From assembly GCF_036711975.1 (NCBI RefSeq), contig NC_091967.1, positions 9,052,001-9,116,000 on the forward strand: a DNA stretch of 64,000 nt. Reading direction: 5' to 3'. This stretch comes from Onthophagus taurus (lineage: Eukaryota > Arthropoda > Insecta > Coleoptera > Scarabaeidae). Below are positions 42,077 through 55,130 of this stretch, in pieces. The position numbers and the translations under genes were made by a program. Numbering within the stretch: position 1 is the stretch's first letter; the number at the start of each line of letters is the position of its first letter. The notes below the pieces were generated by a model that saw only the letters and a program-made list of their open reading frames with translations, had not been told where the DNA came from and made no database searches.

Positions 42077-45000
42077 TAGGTTGTTTTAAACCCAACCCAT
42101 CCTATTTCTTTTTGCGTGCGGAGGAGATAATCAATGCATGCTGGAAGATGGTAGAAAAGATGATGGTTTCTCTCCAGAACCACCAAACTGGCATTTCTTC
42201 GGAAAACCAACCCAACCCATTTTTTTTTTGTGCAGAAGAAGTCTTTGCAATCCATTACGTCATTAACATAACTAGTAAATGATTGAAGAGATGTAACTAT
42301 AATCTAATCCTGAACGTAAGTGAGAAGTTTGCTTGCTTACCGTGCTTAAGATTGAAATTTACACTAACTTTAAGATATCATCTTGATTAGGCTTGAAAGC
42401 TGTCTCAATTGAGTTTGAATCTTATACGGCAAAACAAGTTGCATCGAAAAATCTTTTAATTGTCCATAAAATCTTAAATCCTCTTCAACCTTACTGCAAC
42501 CTTTATAAACCATTTCTCATGATTTATTACTCAGGAACTTAACGATAACCGACGGAATATTAAATTTTAATAAGGCACGGTAATTACATAGCGCGGTTAA
42601 AACTTTCAGATAAAGTATCACTTTCGGTTTCGCGATTTGGTTAAAATTTTATATCAGAAACTTTCTGTTAATTTAAATACAAATATTCGGTATTAATTAT
42701 TAATATAAATGTTAATAGTCTGTATTGCTTAAAACATATTTCGTCCGAAACACTTTATGATCCGTAAACTCTCGTTATGAACAACACACGTTCGGTTACC
42801 ATCCAAAACTTTTCCTCGTAACCATCCGTCAACGATTGCGAACTCTGGTTTATTTCGCTCCGTTGTTACGTTTCAGGAGATTAATACTACTCCTTGTTAA
42901 ATGCCAAAACTCTGAAACTATGAGTGACAAGCATATGTGAGGAGTGGTTATACGCAACTTTCCCTGAAATTTATTAAAATAGCATTGTTGAGATTAATCA
43001 ATACATGAACGTTCGTATCTAAGTAGTTTTATCCAATTTAAAGTTAAAATATTTTAACCTGCACGAAATTTCTATCAAGTCGTTAAATATTAGCCCAATA
43101 AGCCGTTATGTGTAGAAGTACAGTGAAGTACTAACACTGCAATTTGGCCCTAACGTTGCTCGTTTCGTAACCGCATTAACCCGCGATTACAGGTCTCCAG
43201 TTAGTTTGGACAACTTCATACCGCCGGCTGCACTTGCGCATAGTTTCCGATCTACCAAACAGTAATTAGTTGAAAGAAACTGGGTCGCCGGGATAAGGTA
43301 TGAATCGTTAATGATTTTCTTATTACAGGTTGTAATCTTTAGTTTCTATTAAAAGGAGGAACGAAAGCTGAATAGAATCTAATTACGTATTTAATTCAAC
43401 TTAGAAAGATATAACGAGGCACTTAAACTTAAATGAGAATTTTATTGACTACGTTTATATAAAATTCTTTGGTAGCAATAAAAAAGTGGTTAAGTAATTT
43501 TCAAAGAACATTTAAATTTCAGTTAGACAGTTTTTTGTAAACTTAAACTTTCCCCTCTACCACTTAACGCATTCAATCTAATACACGAAATCGCACAAGT
43601 TAAGAACCGTTGATCTAAGATATATTTGAGAAGTTAGTTCAAGACAGGGGTTGGTTGGAGTATTGTTCCGAAACTTTAGAGGAAGGGTGAAAGTTTTAAC
43701 TAATAATTGATTTCAGTTTAATGCGTGTTACGCATTTAATATTAAACTTATAAATATAAATAATTAAATAAATCATGTAAATGTTTGGTAACATCTTAGA
43801 AGTACCTGACATTGTAGTAGTGAGATGTCAAGTAGTTACAACGTAGAGACAATAATGTGGTATATGTATGTATGGGGATTCATTCTAGAATAATTACTGC
43901 AAATTTCGGGTGATTTACTAAGACGTCGGTACTACCATGTGGGTATGTTAGTAGTTCCGCGTGTATATTAATTTCCCGTACGTAATAATGCTTTAACAAC
44001 GGAGCTCGTTAATCTTTGGTTCTGGTTAAGTTTACACCTGTTATCTCGTGGTTCTGTTTAATAGGTAACTTAACCTAACAGGTTATATTATTCGCTTAAA
44101 ATGAAATAAATTTTTGCATTTATGATATCGAATCAAATTTGTATTCGCATTAAATTTGTATTGTTCTATACTGATCGTTTTACTGTCATACGCACTCCTG
44201 GTAGCTGAAATTTATTTTCAAGACTCGCCACTGTAATGGAAAATTCTGTGAAAAATCTATACCTTCGATATACAGGCTATGTCACTATAAATCATTCAAT
44301 TCAAACCCTTTATAAACTCGACGATTCGTTATTATTTACAAAAAAATAAACCGATAAATACATTGTCAAAGCGTTCGATTTTGTATTTTTTTTTCGTATC
44401 AAATTCCCGGTCAATACATATTAAAGGAGGAACGACGGCAACGGGTTCCCCTATTCCAATAAAGTCGAATTATGTTCCCTCTCACGGCTTTTTTGTTCTT
44501 TCGCTCTCGGAAAGCCCATCGAACATCAAAGGCACATGATCCGTAATTTTCATCAAGTATGGCCCACTCACTACATCCGTTATCGACATTTACTGTAATG
44601 TGCTACTTTATAACTTTACACATTTCGTTTATCTACGGATTTTCTAAAATAACTTTATTGATTAAACCACTTTTTCTTATATCTATAAATTAGATGATGA
44701 GAGTACATTCATAATTAATTAAAGTTTTTTTGTATAATTAATTAATTATGTCGTCCTCGGTGGGGTTGTATACGTCGTCAGATCTTTCTCTATAATTTGT
44801 ATACATGTGTGTAAATAATACCGCACCCTTTTATCAAATTACGTAATCCAAACTAGTTGGATAGCACCGGAGTTTTTAATTTAAATTTTGAAACATTTAG
44901 TTCAATTAAAATTCTCTTCAGAGGTAGACAATTTAATTAAATCTAGTACTTCGTATGCGCTGGCATGCGAATCTTATAAATTGTCTAGGAGACCAATTCC

Positions 45001-45540
45001 ATTTACTTTAAAGGAGAACACCTTTGACTACTCATCCTGCTCATTATTCTTTCTTTGTTGCTCCTTTCGCTCAACTATAAGAAATCGAAAATTTTAAATA
45101 CAAAGAAGTAACACAGTTGGAAATTGAACGTATTCATATAAAATGAAAGTATTTACAATATTCTATTATTACTGTTCATACGATCTTTATTTTTCTTATA
45201 GCTCATTTTACGATAGAGTTCGTTTGAATATATATTTATCTTTCATAAATGGGTTTTAATTAAGCTTTGGTTTATTCTAATATAACGCGTAATATATGTG
45301 GATTCGCAAGATTTCAACCACAAAAGCTTTATCAAGACATCGCAATGATATTAAAAATGCATGATTTTGGCTAAGATGTAGGTAAAACTGTATGCATCGT
45401 GGTGCATAAGTCCAAACAATGTAATCGACAGGTAATCAAGAAGATATCCAGGAAATAGACAAATATGGAAAAATGTCCTATGGAGAAAGTACAATATGAT
45501 GAAAACTCTGCTTCTCTGCTGGTTAAAATGTCGAGGTATC
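42077..45540. other. Intergenic or intronic, nothing coding seen
   Basis: No supported genes; short AT-rich frames only. Confidence 0.45.
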
Positions 45541-45975
45541 AACCAAACCCAATCCAACCCAATCCAAAACAACCCAACCCAACCCCAACTCTGCATATTT
45601 CAAGATTGCCAACGCCATCATTACAACCCCCATGATTCTATTTTGAACAATAATAATAATAATCACCTTTATTCTCCAATAAAATAATACAAATAATCAA
45701 CCCAACCTAATTCCAAAACTAAACTAATACAATCTTATTCAACTCCACACCAGCTTTATCACAAACTATCTCAATTCCACAGTAATCCAAGTCCAATTCC
45801 TAATACTTTTAATAATACTTTTTTCATTTCAGATGGAAGTTGAGTAGTAGATGGCAACCCAACCTAACAACAAACCAAGCCATGTCAATTTCAAATCAAT
45901 CTAATCTAATTCCAAAGCAAACTAACCCTACCCTATTCCACTAACATCAAAGTATCACAAAGTAGTTCAATTTCA
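45540..45975. repeat. CCAACC/AAAC minisatellite
   Basis: AACCCAATCCAACCCAATCC and similar units, the complement in composition and word content of the 41.5-kb minisatellite, so the two arrays are in opposite orientation. Confidence 0.7.
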
Positions 45976-46842
45976 AAGATCAGTTGGAATTCCTAATAAT
46001 AGCTACCCAACTATTTCCATATTAGTTATCGAAGATAATTAATGAAACGATGGAACAGAATTCTGCTGGAGCTACAGCAAGAAAAAGTAAACTAACAGTC
46101 TGGCGAGTTAATCTCCTGGAAAAGAAGATATCTCAACCGAGAATCTAAGAAAATCCAAATATATTAAATATCTTTTATTCCGAATGTATGAGGTTTGGAA
46201 TAATGTACAATATGTGATTATGGTGTATGATTATCTTCGGAAGGGACTTCAATTAGAGTTAATTGGTCAATCAATCAATACTGTGGACATTTCTCACAAT
46301 GTCTCCAATTTCATCAGTAAGGACGCCCAATAGCGCGAGTTCAGAAGTTCCGCGTTCATATCAAACACCACTTTCAATCGACCGTATAAAATGTTTCGCA
46401 ACTAGAATTAACTGACAATGACGATAGGGATGGATTCAATTAAAAATAAATGACTTTGTATAGATTTTTAGAGGAGATAAAATTTGATTGACACTGAGGT
46501 TTGATTGCAGCCCGATTGATTTCATGACCCATATCGCCAATATGATTGTAAATATACAGAAATACCCATTATAAATCAATTATTGATATAAATTTAATGA
46601 TAAGCGATGAAGAATCAACACGAAGTTAGATTTGCAATTCCTTCCGTTGTGTCTAATCTAAACACTCCAATTATTGAAACTGTTTTCTATCTTATATTTA
46701 GCTTCTAAATTGTATTCACTAAATGTTTTAATGCATATATCCGATTTATCCTATTTATGTCAATTATGATTACGTTTGTGTGTCAGTGTTTTCTGATAAG
46801 ATCAAAATAATATACAGTGTGTTAATTAATTATCGTACCCGA

Positions 46843-46953
46843 CGTCATCATTGCAAGTATGCAACCGATATCACGGTGCAATACGCATCATACGCAAATC
46901 GCGTATTGCAATAAAAATACTGTGATATTGGTTGCATACTTGCAATGATGACG
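46843..46953. repeat. 111-bp foldback element
   Basis: CGTCATCATTGCAAGTATGC at 46843 pairs with the inverse ending at 46953; the arms (~45 and ~53 bp, with a short bulge) meet around GCGTATTG/CAATACGC. Probably a small MITE. Confidence 0.7.
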
Positions 46954-47129
46954 ATGTAGATTATTTTAACATCTAAATTCTTTAGCTGCGAATTGGAGCC
47001 CTTTAACACTATTCAGAAGTGGTATAGAAGGAATATTTCCAAGATTTTGTTGTTATGGATGTTGAAAAAAGTTAAAATATGAGGCAATCTTCTATTAATC
47101 AGTTTAATTTCGTATGGACGCCAAGACAG

Positions 47130-47900
47130 CCAATTTCGTCGCGTCAGGTGAGGACAAAGGAAGATTTATCGAATCGATCGCGCCTTGAGCGATTAATTCT
47201 GTTTCTGCTTTGTCTTTTCGTCGCTTTACTAGTAGAAGGCTTGCGGGTCAACTTCCGGGGACAACGAGAATCAGTAAATGTCATCCCGGTTTCCCGTCGA
47301 AAATGCCCCAACCGACCGAACTATAAGAAGAATTCTTTCTCTCTCTTCCTCTCGTTACGAGTGACGCTGCCGCTAACAACCGCCGCCACCACCCCTCCAA
47401 CGGTCTGGCGAAAAAAGACAGGGAGGGAAGGATGCCTTTCTACCCCTAAAGTATCTCCCTCTCACTCTCACATTTTCACTTTGTACGCTTTCTCTACTCT
47501 CCCTTTACTCTTCTCCACGTGTATGGGTAGACGCGGAGAGGCGCCGCTTCCACCCTCCACTATCAGTGGATGAGGCGCCGAACCAAGGGTTGCCTCAGTT
47601 TGCGGCGCACCCTATTGCGCGTCGGCCGAATTACACGTCGCGGCGCGTTCTCGTTTCGTGTGATCGTCGTTCATTCTCATTGTAGTCGTCTCTCTCTTGG
47701 TGAGCGCCGGTGTCGGCGGCGTGTGAGATGTCGTCTCGTGGTCTCATTCAGCGTCGCGACGCTGTTCCATTCACATGCTCATTTTTACCGAGATTTCGGT
47801 GCGTGCGTGTTTTTCTTGCGTGCATTCGTTGTGCTCACTGTAACCGATAAAGTCGCGTTACAACGACACTTCACGTCGCGACCAAACACTTATCGTTAAC
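47130..47900 (+). promoter_or_regulatory. CpG-rich promoter / 5' exon region
   Basis: By far the most GC- and CpG-rich stretch of the right half of the window, with pyrimidine-rich tracts (CTCTCTC), initiator-like TCATTCTCATT and a good candidate donor CTTG/GTGAGC at 47700. Open frames here are a by-product of composition: no conserved domain, many Arg/Ser/Pro. Likely the promoter and untranslated exon of the gene whose start codon is at 53959; strand and link are inferred. Confidence 0.4.
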
Positions 47901-48299
47901 AATGCTATTGTGATCGCTGTTTATGCTTTTCTGTCTGACACTGACTTGACATAATTATAATTCTTACAAAAGACTAAATTCGTATGATAAACTGAGTGTT
48001 TATCAGTGGATACCCTCTCTCTCTCTTTCTGCACGTTTTCTCTTCCTGTAGGTACGACCATTTTTTTTATTATTGTTAAATATACTAAATTTATTACAAT
48101 TAGTAAACTTGATTTTGAACTCATGTTTTATAAGACATGATGTGAGGTTGTGATGAAGGTTTGATATGATTAAGTCTTTAATGAGTTGAGTTTTTGAAGC
48201 ATGTTTTAATTTAGATGATGTTTTCTGACAACACCTCAACATGATCTTCAAAGCTTGCGGTGCTTACTCTAGACTCAATACATAGTGAACTAATCTCTG

Positions 48300-48960
48300 C
48301 CAAGTTGTAGCAGAGTTATGAAACAAATTTGATGTGGGCGTTTTCTACATCCAATTTACATCCAAAATAGATATGAACGTCTTGGCGGTTTGCTGGTATG
48401 TAGTGATTGGAATGTATCAAACTTCTTGGCCAGCAAAGTAGCATGGGTTGCCCAAAAATAAAACTGGTGTCCTATAAAATCTTCAACGCTTCAAGAGAAG
48501 AACATTCTGAATAAAATACTTTGCTACCACATCTACATTACAGCTTTATGCATCATGATGTGGAGTATGGAGAAGTTCTAATATATCCATAATATACTCA
48601 AGACCATCCACGACATCTTTTGCTGGTACTCTTGTAAATAGAGATTCCACATCGAAACTTATCAGGATATCCTGGGATTTAATTCATACTTCTGATTAAT
48701 TCTGTTTTAGCTGTATAAAGAGACAAAATCTTGGCAAGGTGTTTCCTCAGCTGATAAGTTGGAGAATTTAGGTCACTGACAATCTTGAGATAGGATTCTT
48801 GGTGGTACTGGGGGCTGTACGAAAAACTTGTCTGGTGTTTAGGTGATCTACAAAAATTGTAGATTTCAAAAATTCTTTCATTTTTCTAATTATCTTCTTA
48901 CTTGGGTCCTTTTTGATTCTCTAATAGGTAACTGAATCCAAGAGGATTGGCCTGATAACA
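48300..48960 (-). pseudogene. Penelope-like reverse transcriptase remnant
   Basis: On the minus strand: IVSDLNSPTYQLRKHLAKIL (48783-48720), then after frameshifts SFDVESLFTRVPAKDVVDGL (48657-48598), followed by a weak KYFIQNVLLL...GNPCYF region. The LNSPTY and SFDVxSLFTxVP blocks are typical of Penelope-like elements. Several stops; dead. Confidence 0.65.
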
Positions 48961-50500
48961 ATAAACGATGTCCGATTTCATCTTTGAATTACAAAAGAAA
49001 ATAAATGAAAGAGATGAAACTAATACATCTAAATAACCTGTTAGGAAAGATCTTATTTAACACATTGTGTATCCTTGGTTATTATAAAATAGACTTGTTG
49101 ACGAAAATTGTTTTAATTTGTTAAAGTGGAAGTAATTAACTTTCTTTCGTTGAACACTTCTCTTAATTTAACTCAACTGGTGCTGTAAACGAATTCAATC
49201 TGAATTAATTTAAATTAGTTAAATGAAAACGTTTAAATCAAAAATAAAATTATTAATACTAATACTTCTTCAGTTAAATGTTGAAACATTTAATTAATTT
49301 AAATATAGCAGCAAGAATGTAATTGAAGGTAATTAATGGAAAGAGTTCCTTTGTAAAGTTGTTATGAAACTTCGTAAATGAAATACGACATTTAATCATA
49401 GTTTAAAATTTAAATCATAATTCTTACTTACATTTATAAAAGAGTTTACAATTTATTAAGAATTATAGAATACGTTCTAGTTGTGATATGTATTAGGAAC
49501 AAAATGTACAAATTGGAAAACTCTGTAACATTATTACCTGTTTTCAGTGACATCGGGAGACGAGCGAAAAGTTTTATGAAAGAGGCGTGAATTGCACCTC
49601 AAATCAGAGCGGGACGAATTTCTAGAGCCAGTTTAATTTCGGTTTCTTTCTTCTAAAACGAAAAGTTTTTGAAAGCTTTCAAAAGTATGAACGTCGTCGT
49701 ATGTCTACGCTATAAATTAGATTTGAACCGAAACGTTGAACTTTGTGACCACGGTCATTCAATACGCGATGTATACATATAGAAAAAAAATTAAAACTGT
49801 ATTGAATAGAGACGACTATTTTATCTGAATTCGATCTGATGAGCTGTATTCATACTCATTAATCATTTTATATCCGAAATGCTTTGGCAGCGAGATATAT
49901 GGATTTAAGCGCACGAGATTCTGTTTTCATCAAGAGACGAATATCCGCGGCACGATTTATTTAAATCGCCCCTGCATGGAAATTTGATAACCAATTTAAT
50001 ATCTGTAACATGAGCACATCGCTCGGCGGCTACTAATTACGTCACACGAGTTGAATTTATTACGCCGGCTTACATTTACCTACGAATAATTTGACGTAAT
50101 ATATAACTATACTAAAAAGTAGTTTATATTAATAAAAATTAATACTAAAAATATTGTTTAATTTCGCTTTTAACATGATTTCGAGGATGTATTTTCTGTA
50201 GTTCAAATCGCTCGGTTTGAATTGGAATAAAATTCCCGTTTCGCAATTTAAATATTGCGATCTGTTGTGGACAACCGGGTTGTGCTGTGCGAAAGCCTGT
50301 AAAATTCTTTTATTCCTGTCGAGCTCACCGAGCAAATTCTCAAATTCGCACATGTGTACACATGAATGCATGCATTTAGATGTACCTATGGGAACCGTTG
50401 GTTTCGTATAAACAATGACCACAACATCTGGTGATATCTCATCCAAATTTTTACCATATATTATTCAGATTCACAGATTCAAATCAAAAATACGATTCAG
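48961..50500. other. Intergenic or intronic, nothing coding seen
   Basis: AT-rich; short frames (one at 50129-50446 on the minus strand) lack any recognisable motif. Confidence 0.45.
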
Positions 50501-50506
50501 TATATA

Positions 50507-50580
50507 CAGGGTGTTTCAGGTTTTTTTATATAGAGGGTGTTTGAGTTGGTAAATATGAAGATTTTTTAAACAAGAGATAA
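50507..50580. mobile_element. Solitary CAGGGTGT transposon terminus
   Basis: TA-CAGGGTGTTTCAGG at 50505, with a second degenerate GAGGGTGTTTGAG at 50533. Same terminal word as the long-TIR elements; no partner end found nearby. Confidence 0.4.
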
Positions 50581-50639
50581 TTTTTTTTTGGCTTTACCAA
50601 TAACTGTTCGTAAATGTTGGTTTTCAGAAGAAAACAATA

Positions 50640-51130
50640 TAGTTATTTTTGATACAAGATAGCGAAATGACACTTTTGCATTCTACAACGAAAATTTCAT
50701 TTCACTATGAAGTATAGGCTTGATGACAATGCCCTTTTTCAAAGTCTTCTGTATTTTTGTCTGATAATGTTGGCATACCTTCAAATATGTCATAATAGCC
50801 TCAGCTGTTACATTTTTATACTTGCGATTACAGTCCTTCAGCATCCTTGTCCTTTCATCGTATCCAACAGCAACATGCGATTCTTCGACAATATTAAATA
50901 AGTCGTCGTAGCAAACGTAATACTTGATTTCTTCATTCTTTTCCTTCACCGGCGCAATTACCTTTTCTTCGCCAGCTTATAGTCAAAATATCATAACGCT
51001 TTAATCACCTATAATGAACGCTTTCCTTCCTTTCCATATTTGTCTTTGTCGATATAAAAATTATTATCTTTCTTGCTTGCTACAAGCTCGTTCATTGTTT
51101 CATAAAATTTCTTTTTTACACTCATTTTGA
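50640..51130 (-). pseudogene. KRBA2-like integrase N-terminal fragment
   Basis: Minus strand from 51124: MSVKKKFYETMNELVASKKD then, after stops and frameshifts, IKYYVCYDDLFNIVEESHVA and an H2C2-like zinc-binding segment (H..G..R..MLKDCNRKYKNVTAEAI...CQHYQ) ending KKGIVIKPILHSEM. This is the region before the catalytic core of the integrase-bearing proteins often annotated as KRAB-A domain-containing 2-like in insects. The core is absent. Confidence 0.7.
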
Positions 51131-51672
51131 TTCATAAGTTACTTTCAGACAGTGAAAACACTCACATATATCGAATTAATATCACTTTCGATTCATAAAT
51201 TACTTTCGGACATCAAAAACAAACAGAAATCAAAACAAACGTGTGAAATGGTCGATTGAGACGAGTGGTGATGGTAAATAGAGGTGGTATGGGTAGCGGG
51301 GGGTGCAGATTGCTCACGAGTACGAGAGCATGCACCGAACGCGTCTATTTTTCGACATTTACCGTGTCTCTGCGATAAAATCTAAGATTTACCGAGTGAA
51401 TGGTGGTAAAAGTTCGAAATGAACGATGATCACAGAACATTTCGGACTTTTACCATTCAGAGTTGGTAAATGTTAGGTTTCACTTGAAAATCTTAGGATT
51501 TACCGGCTTTTATAGCAACATATATATATATAAGAGTTTTTGTTGTCCCCTATCAGCAACCTTCCTCCCTCCCCTCGTTCCAACCGCCACCCTGATCCAT
51601 TCTCAGCTTTCTCCCCTCTCTTCTAGAATCTGCCTTCGGTTCTTTTCCTCTTCTATCAGCTCGCTTACGATT

Positions 51673-51974
51673 CAGTAAAATCTCGATATAACGGACCTCA
51701 TTAAAACATACTTTAGATACATATAATGGATAAAAACTTAAAAGTTCTAGGTCTAGTGTTAGTTTTAATTGTTAGTCAGCGCTAGATTATTTTTTATTTT
51801 TATTAAACTAAAAGTAGAACTATCTAATAAAGAACGCAACGGTGTGGATAGCTATTCGAATTTGTGTACATTAAAATTATTCATTCAAACATTAAAAATG
51901 TTTCATATAACGAACTTTTAACTATAACGAACACCCCCTTTCCAGTATTAATCCGTTATATCGAACTTTTACTG
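51673..51974. mobile_element. 302-bp pogo-like MITE carrying CTAG motif
   Basis: CAGTAAAATCTCGATATAAC at the left pairs with the inverse ending CTTTTACTG at 51974. Inside are TTCTAGGTCTAGTGTTAGTT and GAACGCAACGGTGTGGATAG, shared with the copy at 57898. TA follows the right end; the left flank is not TA. Confidence 0.7.
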
Positions 51975-52639
51975 TACTGCTTCAAAAATTGAAATAAAAT
52001 ATAAAACAAATAACAATAACAAATAGTTTCGAGTGGTCAAGGAGAAAACATTGAAATCGACCGCAAATTTAAATATTTAAAATTATAAAAACATAACATT
52101 TTAAAGTTTTATTGAGAATCGTAAAATTTGCAGCAGTTATTATAAAATATGTGTGCATTTCGAAAAATGATTATTAAAATCTAAATAAATTAATTTGTAT
52201 ATGGCTTTAGACTGTAACATGATACGGCAGAAAGTCAAGGTAACTTCCGGTTATGCAATTTAATTAAACTTTTACATGTGAATATTTATGATGGTAAAGG
52301 CTAATAATATATTTGATTAATTTATCTCAATTTATAGTGTCGGTTTTTTCCCGTTGCTCGATTTAATTCAATTCTCTATTTTTATTTATTTATTACGGCG
52401 AGCACGTCAATAGTTACGTCAGTTTTCAACTATTGAAACTGGCAGCTAAACTTTGAAATTTGATTTTCAAATCACTAACTACTAACAAATTGGTTTTAAC
52501 ATTTATTTCTTAATCCAATCGACCTGTGGAAGCATAAAAACATAAAAATGTTATTAGTACTGTAAATGTTCTTTTGGCAAACTCTCAAAATATAAAATCC
52601 TTATTTCTAGAAAATTAAGAAGATTATGTTAGAATCAAT

Positions 52640-53080
52640 CAAGGCTGAAGTTTCTCAAGGCAGCATCCTCTCACTGTTACTATTTAACATCTGATTCATA
52701 AAAGGTTATCCACTTGGTGCTTTTACTTAAATGCAAGTAAATGTGAGATCAACATATTTACACCTAAGTAGGCAAGTTAAAAATCCTACAACAATATCAA
52801 TCCAAGTTCATTCTTTGAAGTGGAATAACGCTGTCAAATATCTAGGAGTATATTTGGACCAGACTTATTACGTGGACAAAATACCTTTATCCTATCGTTA
52901 GCAGACTTTATAAATCGTGAATAAGACATTTAATAACCTATGCATGTAGTAAAACAACCAGAAAATATTTACACGACCTCCAAAAGTGTCTAAATGCTCA
53001 ATAACATCAACTAGGAGATATTGGAATTCATATCCTCCTAAAACAAAGACTTCCACAAGATATCTTTGTAGATGAAGACT
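52640..53080 (+). pseudogene. Jockey-like LINE RT remnant
   Basis: [16 protein letters not shown] (52650-52692; cf. GVPQGSxLSPxLFNI) and LKWNNAVKYLGVYLDQTYYV (52816-52876) are RT thumb-side motifs. The YADD block between them is lost and frames are broken. Confidence 0.75.
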
Positions 53081-53832
53081 TAGTAGACAGCGATAAGATT
53101 CAGAATGATATTGTTAGTTCCTAAAACCATAAAATAACATTTATTGTTGAACTGGTTGACGCTGTTAATAACTCATCAAATGCCAAATTAAAAATTAAAG
53201 AAACAATTTTTGATATAACTTCTAAAGTGAGTAGATAAGGTATTAGTAATTACGTAACAAAATTACAAAAGGGTGAGTCCGAATACGACAGGAAATCAAT
53301 AACTTTAACTGATTTAGGGTTGATAGTACCTAATTGAATTCAACTCAAAAGAAATTGATGGGATTAAGAACGTTCACTCAAGAAGATAAAAATACAATTT
53401 TAAAAGATTGAATTGGCAAAATTTCAAATTTGCCACTAAAACTTGAAGTTTTTGTAATTGTTTTTTTAATTTTGAGTAATTCGTAATTGCCGAGTTTTTA
53501 ATTTGATTTAAAATTTTAATACTTTTGTTAAGCGGTAATTTATCGCGGCGAATTTATTAAATTGAATTGTATAGATGTATTATTCGTTGGTGTTTTATAT
53601 TGTTTTGTAACCTTCATAAGTTAAGTCTTTTGTTCAAAAACGGCAACGTAAATCAAGCCAACCTTTTGTTCAGGTTAGGTTAAACGTAATTTATAATCCC
53701 ATGCAATTTGCATGAACTATAAATCCCTGTCTGAAGCAAACATATATACAAGTTTTCCTCGTTTAACATCGCTCCATTATTGTAATTGTTGTGTGAAATA
53801 AAAATTGATATTGTATTTCTTTTTATTTTCAG

Positions 53833-54031
53833 GTATATCTATCAACTTTATCAGTGACTCTTGTGTAACTTCTGTGTATAACTTTTAAGTGTAACTTCTA
53901 AGTGTAAGTGATCTTTGTATAGTGATAGTGGAAAAATAGACATGATATTGCAGACGACATGAGATCATCTCCAATTTATTTACCATGGGTCAAATTCGTT
54001 TTAGCAGCTTTTATGTTTTCAACTGTATTAG
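53833..54031 (+). CDS. First coding exon of a secreted/membrane protein (rest off window)
   Basis: Exon bounded by acceptor TTTTCAG (53832) and donor G/GTAAGT (54032). After ~125 nt of 5' UTR the ATG at 53959 encodes MRSSPIYLPWVKFVLAAFMF and STVLG across the junction, a good signal peptide; splice phase 1. An upstream ATG at 53942 opens a 6-codon frame (MILQTT) whose TGA overlaps the main ATG (ATGA). No later exon of this gene was found up to 64000, so a long first coding intron is implied. Product unknown; signal peptide plus phase-1 junction and long introns resemble insect neuronal cell-surface genes, but this is only suggestive. Confidence 0.55.
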
Positions 54032-55130
54032 GTAAGTCATAAAAATAAAACATCGATTTGATTCGTTTGTAATTTCACGCTATACTTCGTCGATCAAAAA
54101 ATTCGTATTGGGAAAATTGGCAATAATTATGCATGGATTGATGATATTCGCGTTCGGGATTTTTCCCATATCCCTCGAACGTCGGTCAACTGAATTATTA
54201 GCGCTTTTAATTCACTCTGTTTGTCGATATATTGAAATGCGAGTACGAGCCTATTCAGATAACCCCGTCAGATGACACAAAAAAAAAACAAGGCAGTAAA
54301 AGTGTATTTTTGCATATACGCGGTATAAATCGTATCAACCGTGTCACACATGAAATTTGCATTCGGTATCAATCATTCTTGGGTTGGAAAATGTTCTCTC
54401 ATCCGAATTTATACATCGAGTTTCGCAATCCATTTTTCAACACGCATCGCATTGACTTTAGATTGACCGTAATATTTTGAAACCTTTGAAACGCTCGGTT
54501 GTTACAAAACAGTATTTTTTTTTAAAGCAATTATCGAATGATATTGCAGGATATTGTTCCATCAACCATTTCGATATTTTACAAAACCTCTACTACTAAT
54601 AAAGAAGTTATATTGGAATTTCTTTTTTAGTTTAGGTCACAATGTAAACGGGAATTAGCAAATAAAAAAACATTTAATCTATTTTTAAGTCATCACACAA
54701 TTATTTTAATTAAATTGTTGAAATGTAAGATAGATTTCAAAATAGCTTGTTATGTGATCTTTAATATTTAGATACAAAACATCTGTATGTAAAACCAAAT
54801 GTGTCCCTTCAATGAAAGGAACAGTATTCATCTGGGATGATTAAATATAGCCTAGGATTAATAATAGAAGCAGTAGAAATAGGACTACAACTTACAAATT
54901 TTTATACAAAAAAAAACGAGGAGTCAACAATTTAAATTGTTTCGCATTTTTTTATGGCACATATTTGATATTACACGATTTATAATACAGCTATCATGGC
55001 TTCATATTCTTCTCATCTCCAATGCTTTCAATTACCGCATTACACAGTCTGCTTTATATGGTTTTGTGTTATTGTGAAAATGAGATATTATTGAAAAACT
55101 TGCACTCAAAAGTGTGCAACTGATCCTGCT
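54032..55130. other. Probable intron, nothing coding seen
   Basis: AT-rich, unsupported short frames only. Confidence 0.4.

Noticed and set aside
47079..47899. 164- and 109-aa frames
   Set aside because: Low-complexity Arg/Ser/Pro/Leu translations of CpG- and CT-rich DNA; more likely promoter and 5' UTR.
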